Below are positions 32,948 to 41,568 of a stretch of DNA of 41,583 nt, piece after piece. How positions within the stretch are numbered: the first letter of the stretch is position 1; the number at the start of each line of letters is the position of its first letter. The position numbers and the translations under genes were made by a program. Under the pieces are notes generated by a model that had not been told where the DNA came from, made no database searches, and was given only the letters and a program-made list of their open reading frames with translations. Source of the DNA: Bifidobacterium imperatoris (GTDB taxonomy: Bacteria; Actinomycetota; Actinomycetes; Actinomycetales; Bifidobacteriaceae); the NCBI RefSeq assembly GCF_002860405.1, contig NZ_NMWV01000035.1, forward strand, positions 1-41,583, in the 5' to 3' direction.

Positions 32948-33033
32948 TGGTGCGAGTGGGGGGAGTTGAACCCCCACGAGCATACACTCACTGCCACCTG
33001 AAGACAGCGCGTCTACCATTCCGCCACACTCGC
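32948..33033 (-). tRNA. tRNA-Leu (anticodon CAG)
   Basis: Read on the minus strand, GCGAGTG begins at 33033 and pairs with CACTCGC before the discriminator A and an encoded CCA (32948-32950). GGCGGAATGGTAGACGCG is the leucine D-arm. The anticodon arm CTGTC-TTCAGGT-GGCAG gives CAG, reading CUG codons. A long variable arm and GGGGGTTCAACTCCCCC T-arm complete a class II tRNA close to E. coli tRNA-Leu(CAG). Confidence 0.96.
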
Positions 33034-33132
33034 AGACAATCGGCTAATTTACACCCGCAGGCTCGATTGCACAATCTCCGGCGTGTCGCGTTGTGCTTGG
33101 GGCAGGCTTGGCCGGCCCGTTCATTCGCTCGC

Positions 33133-33156
33133 GGGGGAGTTGAGCCCCCACGAGCA
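33133..33156 (-). repeat. 24-bp copy of the tRNA-Leu 3' part (possible attachment-site scar)
   Basis: GGGGGAGTTGA(G)CCCCCACG then AGCA matches 32959-32982 inside the tRNA-Leu gene at 23 of 24 bases, in the same orientation and 174 bp away. It includes the T-arm and the edge of the variable arm. The rest of the 213-bp gap to tgt shows no gene. Confidence 0.6.
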
Positions 33157-33246
33157 GTTAGCGATATCCGATTCAGGTTGTTGCGCGCGAAAGCAGTACT
33201 AGGTGTGTATGCCTACCGTCGCAGTCTCCGCTCGCTGCTCCGGGTC

Positions 33247-34557
33247 TCACAGGCCGGGCTTGCGCTCGCCGTTGCCGTAGAAGTGGGCCAGCGCCTCATC
33301 GCGGAACTCCTCGAAGTAGCCGCCATCGATGGACGCGCGAATATCATCAAGTAGCTTCACGAAGAAGTGCTCGTTGTGAATCGTGGCCAGCGTGAAGCCG
33401 TTGAACTCACGGGCGCGCAGCAGATGATCCACGTAGGCGCGCGAATAATGCTGGCAGGTGTAGCAGGTGCAGCCTTCCTCCAGTGGGCCGAAGTCGAACT
33501 TGTGCTGCGCGCGCTTGATATTGTAGCGGCCGTTGCGCGTGAAAATCGCACCATTGCGGGCGCAGCGGGCGGGGGCCACGCAGTCGAATGTGTCGCCGCC
33601 GTTCTCCACGCAGGCGAAAATATCGTCCACGGAAGCGATGCCCAGCACGTGACGCGGTCGGCTCTCCGGCATCGCGTCGCAAATCCAGGCGCAAGTGTCG
33701 CCGATGATGCGCTTCTCGATCGCGCCGCCGATGCCCACGCCGTCGAAATCAAGCGAGGCGATCTGCTCAGCTGCGTGACGGCGCAAATCCTCATAATTCG
33801 CGCCCTGCACCACGCCATACAGCGCCTGATACGGCTTGCCCAGGCGCTCGGCGGTCAGTCGCTCGTGCTCGGCCACGCAGCGCTTGGCCCAGCGGAACGT
33901 GCGCTCCACCGAATCCTCCTGATAGGAGCGGGTGTTCATCAACGTGGTGAGCTCGTCGAACGCGAACATGATGTCTGCGCCCAGCTTGTGCTGGATGCCC
34001 ATCGAGATTTCGGCGGAGAAGCGGTGCGAATCGCCGTTGAGCGGGGACTTGAACGTCACGCCGTCCTCATCTACCCAGGCCATGCGTTCCTTGCCTTTGG
34101 CGATGATGTCGTCCGACTTCATGCCGGTCACGTCCATCGCCAGCGTCTTCTTGAAGCCGACACCCAAAGACATCACCTGGAAGCCGCCCGAATCGGTGAA
34201 GGTCGGGCCATCCCAGTTCATGAAGCGCGCCAGTCCGCCCGCGGCGTCCAGCACGTCTTCACCGGGCCGTTCGAACAGATGAAACGCGTTGGCGAGTAAG
34301 CATTGTGCACCGAGGTCCTTCATCTGCTCGGGCAGTACGGCTTTCATGGCCGCCTGCGTGCCCACTGGCACGAACGCTGGGGTTTTGATATCGCCATGAG
34401 GGGTGTGGATGATGCCGGTGCGGCCGTAGCGTGCGCCGTCACGTCCAAGGCCGTTCGCCGTGGACGAAAGTCGTGTGATGGTTTCAAAGCTGAATGCGCT
34501 GCGGTCGCCGGGCTGGCCGGGTTGCGCGCCGCGCGGATGTTCAAGAAGGCTTGTCAT
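33247..34557 (-). CDS. tgt: Queuine tRNA-ribosyltransferase
   Basis: A 436-residue enzyme that exchanges guanine 34 for queuine or its precursor in tRNAs with GUN anticodons. Motifs: GDIKTPAFVPVGTQAAMKAV, NAFHLFERPG, TFTDSGGFQVMSL with the active-site Asp, ADIMFAFDELT, YQALYGVVQGANYEDLRRHA, GIGGAIEK, and the zinc site CTCYTCQHYSRAYVDHLL with a later His. The ~45-residue N-terminal extension relative to E. coli Tgt is seen in actinobacteria. No queuosine biosynthesis gene is in the window. It is divergent from htrA across 206 bp. Confidence 0.96.
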   Translation of the reverse strand: MTSLLEHPRGAQPGQPGDRSAFSFETITRLSSTANGLGRDGARYGRTGIIHTPHGDIKTPAFVPVGTQAAMKAVLPEQMKDLGAQCLLANAFHLFERPGEDVLDAAGGLARFMNWDGPTFTDSGGFQVMSLGVGFKKTLAMDVTGMKSDDIIAKGKERMAWVDEDGVTFKSPLNGDSHRFSAEISMGIQHKLGADIMFAFDELTTLMNTRSYQEDSVERTFRWAKRCVAEHERLTAERLGKPYQALYGVVQGANYEDLRRHAAEQIASLDFDGVGIGGAIEKRIIGDTCAWICDAMPESRPRHVLGIASVDDIFACVENGGDTFDCVAPARCARNGAIFTRNGRYNIKRAQHKFDFGPLEEGCTCYTCQHYSRAYVDHLLRAREFNGFTLATIHNEHFFVKLLDDIRASIDGGYFEEFRDEALAHFYGNGERKPGL

Positions 34558-34763
34558 GGTTTCACTTTAGGCAAAAGGGCGGGAAAAGAACACGGATATC
34601 CATATGACTCTGCGAAGATTACGCATAGACTTTCAACCAACATTCAGAAAACCTCCAGATTGGATGCCTTTACTACAGAGGTAGAGCACGAGAGGTGCAG
34701 GCCAGCCGGTGAACGGTGAGACCGACACCAAGAGACGTAATAGACATCATCGAAGGAGCAGCA

Positions 34764-36773
34764 ATGGCTGACGAATTCAACCCGCAGGGCGTCGACCAGA
34801 CCCCGCAAGAATCGCAGAACGATTCGCAAAACAACACGCAACCCACTCAACCGCAGCCGGCCGCCAATGAGCCGGCTTCTGCTGGTACCGGACTGGACGC
34901 TACCCAGCCCATCGCCAGCCCGGACGTCACCGCCACCGCTCCGCAGACAGCGGTAACTGAACCGATTCCGGATTATGCGTCCGCCAAGGGCGAGAGCACG
35001 GTGGTTTCCTCTTCGCCTTCTACTTCGGCCGGCGCTGGCACGGACGCAAACGCAAATGCTCCGGCTTCTGACCCAGCCTCCACAACCCCGCTGTACCGCC
35101 CGGCCCCTGAGTTCGGCGCGTATGGTCCAGTGCCAACCGCTAACCAGCCCAGCCAGCAGCCCACACAGGGCGCTCAGCCTACCCAGCCGCTGCCATTCGG
35201 CCAGTCTGCACCCCAGCAGCCGCAGCCAGGCAACCGCAACCCGTACTTCACCAACAACCCGCAGCCGGGCACGCCGTCCAACGGCAACCCGTTTGCCCCG
35301 CAGGGTGCTCCGCAGAACGGACAAAGCAACAACAATGGCTCTCATGGGTTCTTTGGCTTCGGTGCTCGCAACAATGCGAACAACGCCAATGCTGCTGGTA
35401 CTCCGGGCACTCCGAACGGTACGACGCCGGGCGCCCCGGGCTTCCCTCAGCCGGGCGCGGGCTCTCCGCAGACGGCAACTAAGGCTCCGAGCAAGGTTGC
35501 AACCAGCGTTATTTCCGCGGTGATTGCAGCCGTCGTGGCCGCCGCCCTGTGCCTCGGCCTCGGCTATGCCGCCATCACCTACGGCTGGGTGACCGTGCCG
35601 ACCTCCAGCTCCTTGGCCAATGTGACCTCGAACAAGTCCGGCTCCGGCTCCGCAACCGCCAAGACCGGTGAAGCGCCTGACTGGCAGACCGTCGCCAGCG
35701 ACGTTTCCGGCTCTGTGGTCTCCATCCAGACCCAGCTGAGCAACGGCACGGCCAAGGGCTCCGGTGCCATCATCAGCACCGAAGGCTACATCGTGACCAA
35801 CAACCACGTGATCTCCGGCGCCCAGCAGATTCAGGTGACGCTCGCCAACGGCACCATGTACACTGCCCAGCTCGTCGGCACCGATACCACCACCGATATC
35901 GCCGTCATCAAGCTTGACAATGCTCCGAGCGACCTGAAGGCCGTGGAATTCGCCGATTCCGACAAGCTCGCCGTCGGTGAGAACGTGATGGCCATCGGCA
36001 ACCCGCTCGGTTACGACGACACCGCCACCACTGGTATCGTCTCCGCTCTGAACCGCCCGGTGACCGTGACCGATGACAGCAACAACGAAATCGTCACCAA
36101 CGCTGTGCAGATTGACGCCGCTATCAACCCTGGTAACTCTGGTGGCCCGACCTTCAACGCTGCCGGCCAGGTGATTGGCATCAACTCGTCGATTGCATCC
36201 ACTGCAACCTCTTCTGATTCCGCAGGCTCCATCGGTATCGGCTTCGCAATCCCGTCCAACCTGGTCAAGCGTGTGGCTAACGAAATCATCAAGGATGGCT
36301 CGGTGACCCATGTGGCCCTCGGCGTGACCATTAAGTCTGACACCGTTGAGGCTGACGGCGTAACCCGTGGCGGCGCCACCATCACCAAGTCGACCTCCAC
36401 CGGTTCTGCAGTGGTCTCCGGCAGCCCGGCCGACAAGGCGGGCCTGAAGGAAGGCGACACCATCGTGGCCTTCAACGGCAACGCAGTGAACAACAACTAC
36501 TCGCTGCTCGGCTTCGTGCGTGCCGCCGCCTTGGGTGACAAGGCAACCCTGACCATCGTGCGCGATGGCAAGACCATGGACGTTGACGTGACGCTCGACC
36601 AGGAGGAATCGTCCGTAAACGGTTCGTCCAGCTCCAACTCGAACAACAACGGCAACAGCCAGAACAATAACAACAACCAGAACGGCAATGGTTCCAATGG
36701 CAGCGGTAACGGCAACAGCGATGGCGGCACTGGTGACGATGGTGGCTTCACCGATCCGTTCGGCCTGTGGTAA
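34764..36773 (+). CDS. htrA: HtrA/DegP-type membrane-anchored serine protease with PDZ domain
   Basis: The 669-residue protein has a long cytoplasmic N terminus (about 1-245) that is Pro/Gln/Asn-rich and probably disordered. A membrane helix follows (about 247-272), then a trypsin-like domain with His348 (VTNNHVISG), Asp378 (TTDIAVIKLD) and Ser459 (INPGNSGGPTF). A PDZ domain (VVSGSPADKAGLKEGDTIVA onward) and an Asn/Ser/Gly tail end the protein. It degrades or refolds misfolded extracytoplasmic proteins. GAAGGAGCAGCA fixes the ATG at 34764, 16 codons inside the open frame. The low-complexity ends are unusually long but common in actinobacterial HtrA. It is a single-gene unit ended by a strong terminator. 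Confidence 0.95.
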   Translation: MADEFNPQGVDQTPQESQNDSQNNTQPTQPQPAANEPASAGTGLDATQPIASPDVTATAPQTAVTEPIPDYASAKGESTVVSSSPSTSAGAGTDANANAPASDPASTTPLYRPAPEFGAYGPVPTANQPSQQPTQGAQPTQPLPFGQSAPQQPQPGNRNPYFTNNPQPGTPSNGNPFAPQGAPQNGQSNNNGSHGFFGFGARNNANNANAAGTPGTPNGTTPGAPGFPQPGAGSPQTATKAPSKVATSVISAVIAAVVAAALCLGLGYAAITYGWVTVPTSSSLANVTSNKSGSGSATAKTGEAPDWQTVASDVSGSVVSIQTQLSNGTAKGSGAIISTEGYIVTNNHVISGAQQIQVTLANGTMYTAQLVGTDTTTDIAVIKLDNAPSDLKAVEFADSDKLAVGENVMAIGNPLGYDDTATTGIVSALNRPVTVTDDSNNEIVTNAVQIDAAINPGNSGGPTFNAAGQVIGINSSIASTATSSDSAGSIGIGFAIPSNLVKRVANEIIKDGSVTHVALGVTIKSDTVEADGVTRGGATITKSTSTGSAVVSGSPADKAGLKEGDTIVAFNGNAVNNNYSLLGFVRAAALGDKATLTIVRDGKTMDVDVTLDQEESSVNGSSSSNSNNNGNSQNNNNNQNGNGSNGSGNGNSDGGTGDDGGFTDPFGLW

Positions 36774-36832
36774 AGCCGACTGAACGTCACATGACGTTGG
36801 GCGGCCACCGCTGAACGCCATGTCGGACAATC

Positions 36833-36870
36833 AAAGGACCGTGGAGGGCATGACCCCCCACGGTCCTTTT
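36833..36870 (+). terminator. Rho-independent terminator after htrA
   Basis: AAAGGACCGTGG... pairs with CCACGGTCCTTTT across a small internal loop (AGGGCATGACCCC), followed by a T-rich end. A small AACGTCA-CA-TGACGTT hairpin lies just after the stop at 36783-36798. Confidence 0.88.
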
Positions 36871-37184
36871 GCGTTGCTACGCGTGAGGTAGACGCGCGCA
36901 ATGCATCGGCAGATTCCGGCACGCGCAGTGCCAAAGTCCGCCGTATGCGGCACCATAGCAAGTGCAATAACTGAATATTTCTTTACGCCGTGTATCGGAA
37001 AGTTGCGCGGAGCAGTTGAGAACATGGGCATGTCAGTCCCATATCACCGACTGCCCGGCATAGACGCCGGTGGGTTAACAAGGCGTGACCATGTGCCGAT
37101 TTCGGCTGGCCACGCGCCCGCATACCCACTTCCGCTCGCGCTCGCTGCTGAATCGGCCCCGTATACGAGCGTAAGGAGTATGAG
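36871..37184. other. Intergenic region before the metal ATPase gene
   Basis: No credible gene is seen in these 314 bp. A possible hairpin (ATGGGCATGTCAGTCCCAT, near 37024-37042) and a CCGGCATAGACGCCGG hairpin (near 37054-37069) are present, and GTAAGGAGTATGAG directly precedes the ATPase ATG. A metal-responsive leader is conceivable but no known operator motif is recognised. Confidence 0.4.
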
Positions 37185-39287
37185 ATGCACAATCTCTCTC
37201 AATTCTTTCCCCGGCTACTTGCCGCAGTCATCCGCGTTTGCAAATTAGTGCCGATGCTGCCGGTAGTCATTCTTTCTGCAATCCCACTGGCTTTGCTGGA
37301 TGATTGGCGCCCATGGGGAAGCGTGATCAATCTGCCGATTCTGAACAATCCAGGCCTTGGCCAGTGGCTGGTCATCGCGCTGGTGCTGATCATCGTGATC
37401 GACACCGTCCGCGGCATGATTGACGATATTCGCCACGGCCAACTTGGCGTGGACCTGCTCGCCGTGGTGGCGATTCTCTCCACGGTGGCTGTTCATGAAT
37501 ACTGGGCCAGCTGGGCGGTAACGCTGATGATCACGTCCGGCGAAGCCATTGAAGAGTACGCGCAAAGCAAGGCCGAGCGCAGTCTGACCGCACTGATGAA
37601 TGCCGCCCCGCAAACCGCGCACGTCGTCAACCTGCCGGGCGTGGGCCGCGGGTTTGCTGCTGATAAGGGCGATTTGTCCGACGGCTTCCGGCGTGTGGGC
37701 TCGGCTTTGATGGCAGCAAGCGCGGCGCAGCATTTCGCCACGGTCCCGGTCGCCCAGGTCCAGCCGGGCGATGTACTGATGGTGCTGCCGGGCGAGACTG
37801 TGCCGGTCGATGGCGAGCTGCTCTCCGGCGAGGCCACACTTGACCTGAGCGCGATTAATGGCGAGCCGGTGCCGCGCACCGTGTTCGCCGGCGCGCGCGT
37901 GATGTCTGGTGCAGTGAACGGTTCGGCTGCGCTGACCATGCGCGCCACTCAGGCAGCTGCTGATTCGCAGTATCAGCGGATTTTACAGTTGGTTGAGTCT
38001 GCTCAGGATTCCCGCCCGGCGGTAGTCAAAACTGCGGATCGATTGGCGGTACCGTTTACGATTCTTTCGCTGGCAATTGCTGGTATTGCTTGGGTTGTGT
38101 CTGGTGTGCCGACTCGATTCGCTCAGGTACTGGTCCTGGCCACGCCCTGCCCGCTGCTGATTGCTGCCCCTGTGGCGTACATCGCTGGTACGTCTCGTTT
38201 GGCTGCTGCCGGCGTGCTGATTAAGACGCAGGATGTGCTGGAAAATCTGGGTCGCGTAACGCAGGTGTTCTTTGACAAAACCGGCACGCTCACGGTGAAA
38301 CAGCCTCAGGTGGTACGCGTTGAGATGCTGCCGGGGGTGGAAACTCAGCTCAATGAGGACCATGTGCTGATGATGGCCGGTGTGGTGGAAGGCTACTCGG
38401 TGCATATTCTGTCTAAAGGTATTGCCAAGGCTGGTGCGGAGGCGATGGCTCGCTTGCGCGCCCGGTTTGCTGCCGGTCAGCGTGACTGCCCGGAGCCTGA
38501 GGCTAGTACGCCGGGTCATGGTCGTGATTATCCGGTGGTGAAGAACATTCGCGAGGACACCGGTAAAGGCGTGTCTGGTGAGGTGAACGGACATGCCGTT
38601 CGTGTCGGGCGACTGGCGTTTGCGGCGGCCGGGGACGATGGCTTCTTGGCGACGAGTCCAAGCGATGTGCGCATGCGATTTGGCATGCTGCAGCCGGATG
38701 AAATGGCCTCCTATGTGTCTGTTGGCGGCCAGTTGATTGCCCGCATAGTGCTGCGAGATGTGCCTCGCGCCAACACCAAAGCCGCGCTCGCGAGGCTGCA
38801 TGAGTTGGGGGTTTCCAAGCTCACGATGCTCACTGGAGACAAGCGTGCCTCCGCCGAAATCATCGCCCGAGAGGTCGGCATTGACGAAGTGCACGCCGAA
38901 CTGTTCCCGGAAGACAAGGTGGCGGCGGTGCAGGCGGCCGACCCGGTCACGATGATGGTGGGGGACGGTGTGAACGACGCGCCCGTGTTGGCGGCCGCCG
39001 ACCTCGGCGTGGCCATTACGGACGGCACATCTACTGCCGCCTCGGAAAGCGCTCAAATCGTTATCATGAACGACGACATCGCCGCTGTACCGCGCGCCAT
39101 CGCCATCGCCCGCCGCACCAAGCGCATCATGCTGCAGGCCGTGATTGCAGGCCTCGCGCTCGCGGTCGTCGGCATGCTCGCCGCCGCCTTCAACCTGATT
39201 CCGGTGGTGGTTGGCGCCTTCCTGCAGGAGGCCATCGACGTGGTCAGCATCCTCTGGGCCCTCACCGCCGTGCTAGACCGCGACTGA
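37185..39287 (+). CDS. P1B-type heavy-metal translocating ATPase with TPC motif
   Basis: A 700-residue metal exporter with no N-terminal metal-binding (GMTCxxC) domain. Membrane helices precede an actuator domain with SGEATLDLSAINGEPVPRTV. The metal-site helix reads ATPCPLLIAAPVAY, a TPC-x6-P motif with Cys322, which places it near the P1B-5 group (Ni/Fe/Co in studied members) rather than copper (CPC). Asp364 in FFDKTGTLT is phosphorylated; TMLTGDKRASAEII and MVGDGVNDAPVLAAADLGVA complete the P and hinge motifs. The nucleotide domain has His407-Ile408 where P1B pumps usually show His-Pro. It begins with a GTAAGGAGT ribosome binding site. Substrate is inferred; no chaperone or regulator gene is adjacent. 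Confidence 0.9.
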   Translation: MHNLSQFFPRLLAAVIRVCKLVPMLPVVILSAIPLALLDDWRPWGSVINLPILNNPGLGQWLVIALVLIIVIDTVRGMIDDIRHGQLGVDLLAVVAILSTVAVHEYWASWAVTLMITSGEAIEEYAQSKAERSLTALMNAAPQTAHVVNLPGVGRGFAADKGDLSDGFRRVGSALMAASAAQHFATVPVAQVQPGDVLMVLPGETVPVDGELLSGEATLDLSAINGEPVPRTVFAGARVMSGAVNGSAALTMRATQAAADSQYQRILQLVESAQDSRPAVVKTADRLAVPFTILSLAIAGIAWVVSGVPTRFAQVLVLATPCPLLIAAPVAYIAGTSRLAAAGVLIKTQDVLENLGRVTQVFFDKTGTLTVKQPQVVRVEMLPGVETQLNEDHVLMMAGVVEGYSVHILSKGIAKAGAEAMARLRARFAAGQRDCPEPEASTPGHGRDYPVVKNIREDTGKGVSGEVNGHAVRVGRLAFAAAGDDGFLATSPSDVRMRFGMLQPDEMASYVSVGGQLIARIVLRDVPRANTKAALARLHELGVSKLTMLTGDKRASAEIIAREVGIDEVHAELFPEDKVAAVQAADPVTMMVGDGVNDAPVLAAADLGVAITDGTSTAASESAQIVIMNDDIAAVPRAIAIARRTKRIMLQAVIAGLALAVVGMLAAAFNLIPVVVGAFLQEAIDVVSILWALTAVLDRD

Positions 39288-39300
39288 GCGCGGCGCTTCC

Positions 39301-39766
39301 TCGGCTAGTTCGAGGTTTTGCTCCTGCTGGTGGTTAGTCAGCGGGGCAAATCATCGGGCGATTAGTGGATTCGCTCCGCTGACGGCTGATTAGTGGGGTG
39401 ATTCCTCGGGCAGATCGAGGATTTGCCTCACTGGCGGCTTCTGAGTGGGGCGAAGCCGCGATTAAACCTAGGATTTACCTCGTTGATGGCCAGTTAGTGG
39501 GGCAAATCCCCGGTTTAATCGAGGTTCTGTTCCCCTGACAGCTTGTGAGTGAGGCGAAACCGCGCTTAGACCGAGGTTTTTGCCTCGTTGGTGGCTTCTC
39601 AGCGGAGCAAAGTTGTGGCTAATCTGTGGTTTTGCCTCGCCGGTGGTTGGATTAGCGGGGAAGAACCTTGGTCTGCCTGAGGAATTGCCTTGCTGATGAT
39701 ATGCAGGTGAGGCGTTTAATCGGGTGAGCCGAGGTTTTGCCCCTGCCGGCGGCCAGTCAGGTGTGC
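39301..39766. repeat. Array E: nine 52-53-bp tandem units, each an inverted pair
   Basis: Nearly the whole 597-bp gap between the ATPase gene and fprA is a tandem array. Anchoring on the GG of GAGGTTTTGCCTC, units fall at 39314, 39367, 39419, 39471, 39523, 39575, 39628, 39681 and 39733, with spacings of 53, 52, 52, 52, 52, 52, 53, 53 and 52. Each unit holds GGTTTTGCCTC(G/A)CTGG and its inverse GAGTGGGGCAAAACC. The ~10-bp segments between arms vary. The frame is not coding. Confidence 0.9.
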
Positions 39767-39884
39767 AGCTGCAGGTGCTCCTGCGGTTGCACGCCGGTAT
39801 TTCCCGCCCTCGCACCGCAAAAACACAGAATTCGCACCATTTGCCCCCTGTTGCAGCGGCAGGCTTTGCGATAACCTGTAACGC

Positions 39885-41336
39885 GTGACTGAATCTGTGA
39901 ATAACGAATTGCGTATTGCTGTTATTGGCGCTGGCCCGGCCGGCGTCTACTCTTCCGATATCTTCCTGCGCCAGCTCAACAAGCTGGGCGAGGAACTCGG
40001 CCTCGGCACCAAGGCTCGTATCGATTTGTTCGAGAAGCTGCCGGTGCCGTTCGGTCTGGTGCGCTACGGCGTGGCCCCTGACCACCCGTCCATCAAGTTC
40101 ATCGCCTCCGCGCTGGAGAAGACGCTCGACAACCCGGACATCCACCTCTACTGCGATGTGGAATTCGGCAAGGACGTAACCCTCGAAGACCTTCTAGCCC
40201 GCTATGACGCCGTGCTGTTCGCCACCGGCGCGGTCAAGGACAAGCCGCTGAACCTGCCTGGTGCCGACCTTGAAGGTGTGTACGGCGCTGCCAAGTTCGT
40301 GGAATGGTACGACGGTTACCCAACTGGCGCTCGCGAATGGCCGTTGACCGCCGAGAACGTCGCCGTGATCGGCGGCGGCAACGTGGCTATGGATGTGGCC
40401 CGCGAGCTGATGCGCAATGCCGACGATCTCAAGGCCAAGACCGACATTCCGGACAACGTCTACGAAGGCATCGGCCAGAACAAGGCCAAGGTGCTGCACC
40501 TGTTCATCCGCCGTGGCGTGGCCCAGGCCAAGTTCAGCGTGCAGGAGCTTCGCGAGATGGAGAAGCTGCCTGGCGTGCAGCTGATTATCAACGAAGACGA
40601 CTTCGATCTGGATGACGGCACCATCGAGGTGGCCGGCAAGGACAAGCTCACCCGCCAGATGGTCGAGGAGCTGTTCGCTGTGCGCGAGATGGCCGAAGAC
40701 ATGGAAGACGACGGCGATGTGGACTTCGAAGGCAATCCGGCCGATCGCAAGTACTACATCCACTTCAACTCCGCTCCCACCGAGATTCTCGGCGAAGACG
40801 GCAAGGTGAAGGCTATTCGCGTGGAGCGCACCGAAACCGGCGCTGACGGCAAGATGCATCGCACCGGCGAATTTACCGACTATCCGGTTGAGGCTGTGTA
40901 CCATGCCATCGGCTACAAGCCGGCTGAAGCTCCGGGTATTGCTTATGACGAGCACGGTGCTCATCTGGCCAACGCTAATGGCGACGGCCGTATCACCACC
41001 GAAGCTGAGGGCGGCGAAGTGCGCGATCGCCTGTATGCCACCGGTTGGGCCAAGCGCGGCCCGGTGGGTCTGATTGGCTCCACCAAGTCCGACGCACTGG
41101 CCATCGTGACCAACATGCTCGAGGATCTGGCCAAGGCTGCCGAAGGTGGCCGCGTGGCAGAAGACCGCGACCCCGAATCCATCGACCGACTGCTCGCCGA
41201 GCGCGGTGTCAAGCCGATCAACTTCGCCGGATGGAAGAAGGTCGACGCTTTCGAACGCGCTGAGGGCGCCAAGGAAGGCCGCGAGCACAAGAAGGTTATC
41301 GAACCTGATCAGATGCGCGAGCTTGCTCTGGCCTGA
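39885..41336 (+). CDS. fprA: Ferredoxin/flavodoxin-NADP+ reductase (FprA type)
   Basis: A 483-residue adrenodoxin-reductase-like flavoprotein. FAD is bound at VIGAGPAGVYSSD (about 12-24). VPFGLVRYGVAPDHPSIKFI is a family signature, and the NADPH site is VAVIGGGNVAMDVARELMR (about 163-181). Near the end GWAKRGPVGLIGSTKSDAL matches the conserved substrate or FAD region. It transfers electrons between NADPH and ferredoxin. Start is a GTG at 39885 (VTESVNNELR) with no strong ribosome binding site; no better in-frame start exists in the conserved region. It sits between two inverted-repeat arrays with no operon partner. Confidence 0.95.
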   Translation: MTESVNNELRIAVIGAGPAGVYSSDIFLRQLNKLGEELGLGTKARIDLFEKLPVPFGLVRYGVAPDHPSIKFIASALEKTLDNPDIHLYCDVEFGKDVTLEDLLARYDAVLFATGAVKDKPLNLPGADLEGVYGAAKFVEWYDGYPTGAREWPLTAENVAVIGGGNVAMDVARELMRNADDLKAKTDIPDNVYEGIGQNKAKVLHLFIRRGVAQAKFSVQELREMEKLPGVQLIINEDDFDLDDGTIEVAGKDKLTRQMVEELFAVREMAEDMEDDGDVDFEGNPADRKYYIHFNSAPTEILGEDGKVKAIRVERTETGADGKMHRTGEFTDYPVEAVYHAIGYKPAEAPGIAYDEHGAHLANANGDGRITTEAEGGEVRDRLYATGWAKRGPVGLIGSTKSDALAIVTNMLEDLAKAAEGGRVAEDRDPESIDRLLAERGVKPINFAGWKKVDAFERAEGAKEGREHKKVIEPDQMRELALA

Positions 41337-41367
41337 GTCGGGCTGATCGGTACTATCTGCACCACAA

Positions 41368-41399
41368 AAGGGCGGCTGGGATTTCTCTCAGTCGCCCTT
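41368..41399 (+). terminator. Rho-independent terminator after fprA
   Basis: AAGGGCGGCTGGGA pairs with TCTCAGTCGCCCTT around a TTTC loop (one or two mismatches), followed by CTTG and preceded by an A run, so it could act in both directions. Confidence 0.85.
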
Positions 41400-41417
41400 C
41401 TTGCATATTTCCATTCC

Positions 41418-41568
41418 TCGACTGTCGGTTTTCCATCGTTGACTGTCGGTCTTTCGACATCTTCTGTAGGTTTTCCAACACTGACTGTAGGTTTTCCAAC
41501 GTTTTTTGTCGGATCTCCTACAGTTAGTGTTCGATTCCCTACAGTCAGTGTTGGAAAACCTACAGTCA
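41418..41568. repeat. Array F: 21-bp-spaced TGACTGTAGG copies, five forward then three reverse (continues off window)
   Basis: Forward cores (TGACTGT(A/C)GG and variants) start at 41419, 41440, 41461, 41482 and 41503, all exactly 21 bp apart. Reverse cores (CCTACAGT(C/T)A) start at 41517, 41538 and 41559, again 21 bp apart. The commonest unit begins TGACTGTAGGTTTTCCAAC. The window ends 15 bp later, so more reverse copies may follow. The family and period are the same as array B. Confidence 0.9.

Noticed and set aside
34644..36830. 728-residue minus-strand frame opposite htrA
   Set aside because: It mirrors the htrA gene codon pattern, has repetitive Gly/Val/His content and no start context; htrA has intact catalytic motifs.
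36901..37248. 115-residue frame upstream of the metal ATPase
   Set aside because: No ribosome binding site, no family pattern, and it overlaps the true ATPase start, which has GTAAGGAGT.
39301..39766. CRISPR array, because of regular repeats with variable intervals
   Set aside because: Repeats alternate in orientation, are degenerate, the intervals are only about 10 bp, and no cas genes are present.
39468..40145. 225-residue minus-strand frame over array E and fprA
   Set aside because: It is composed of array E translated as a degenerate peptide repeat plus the antisense of fprA.
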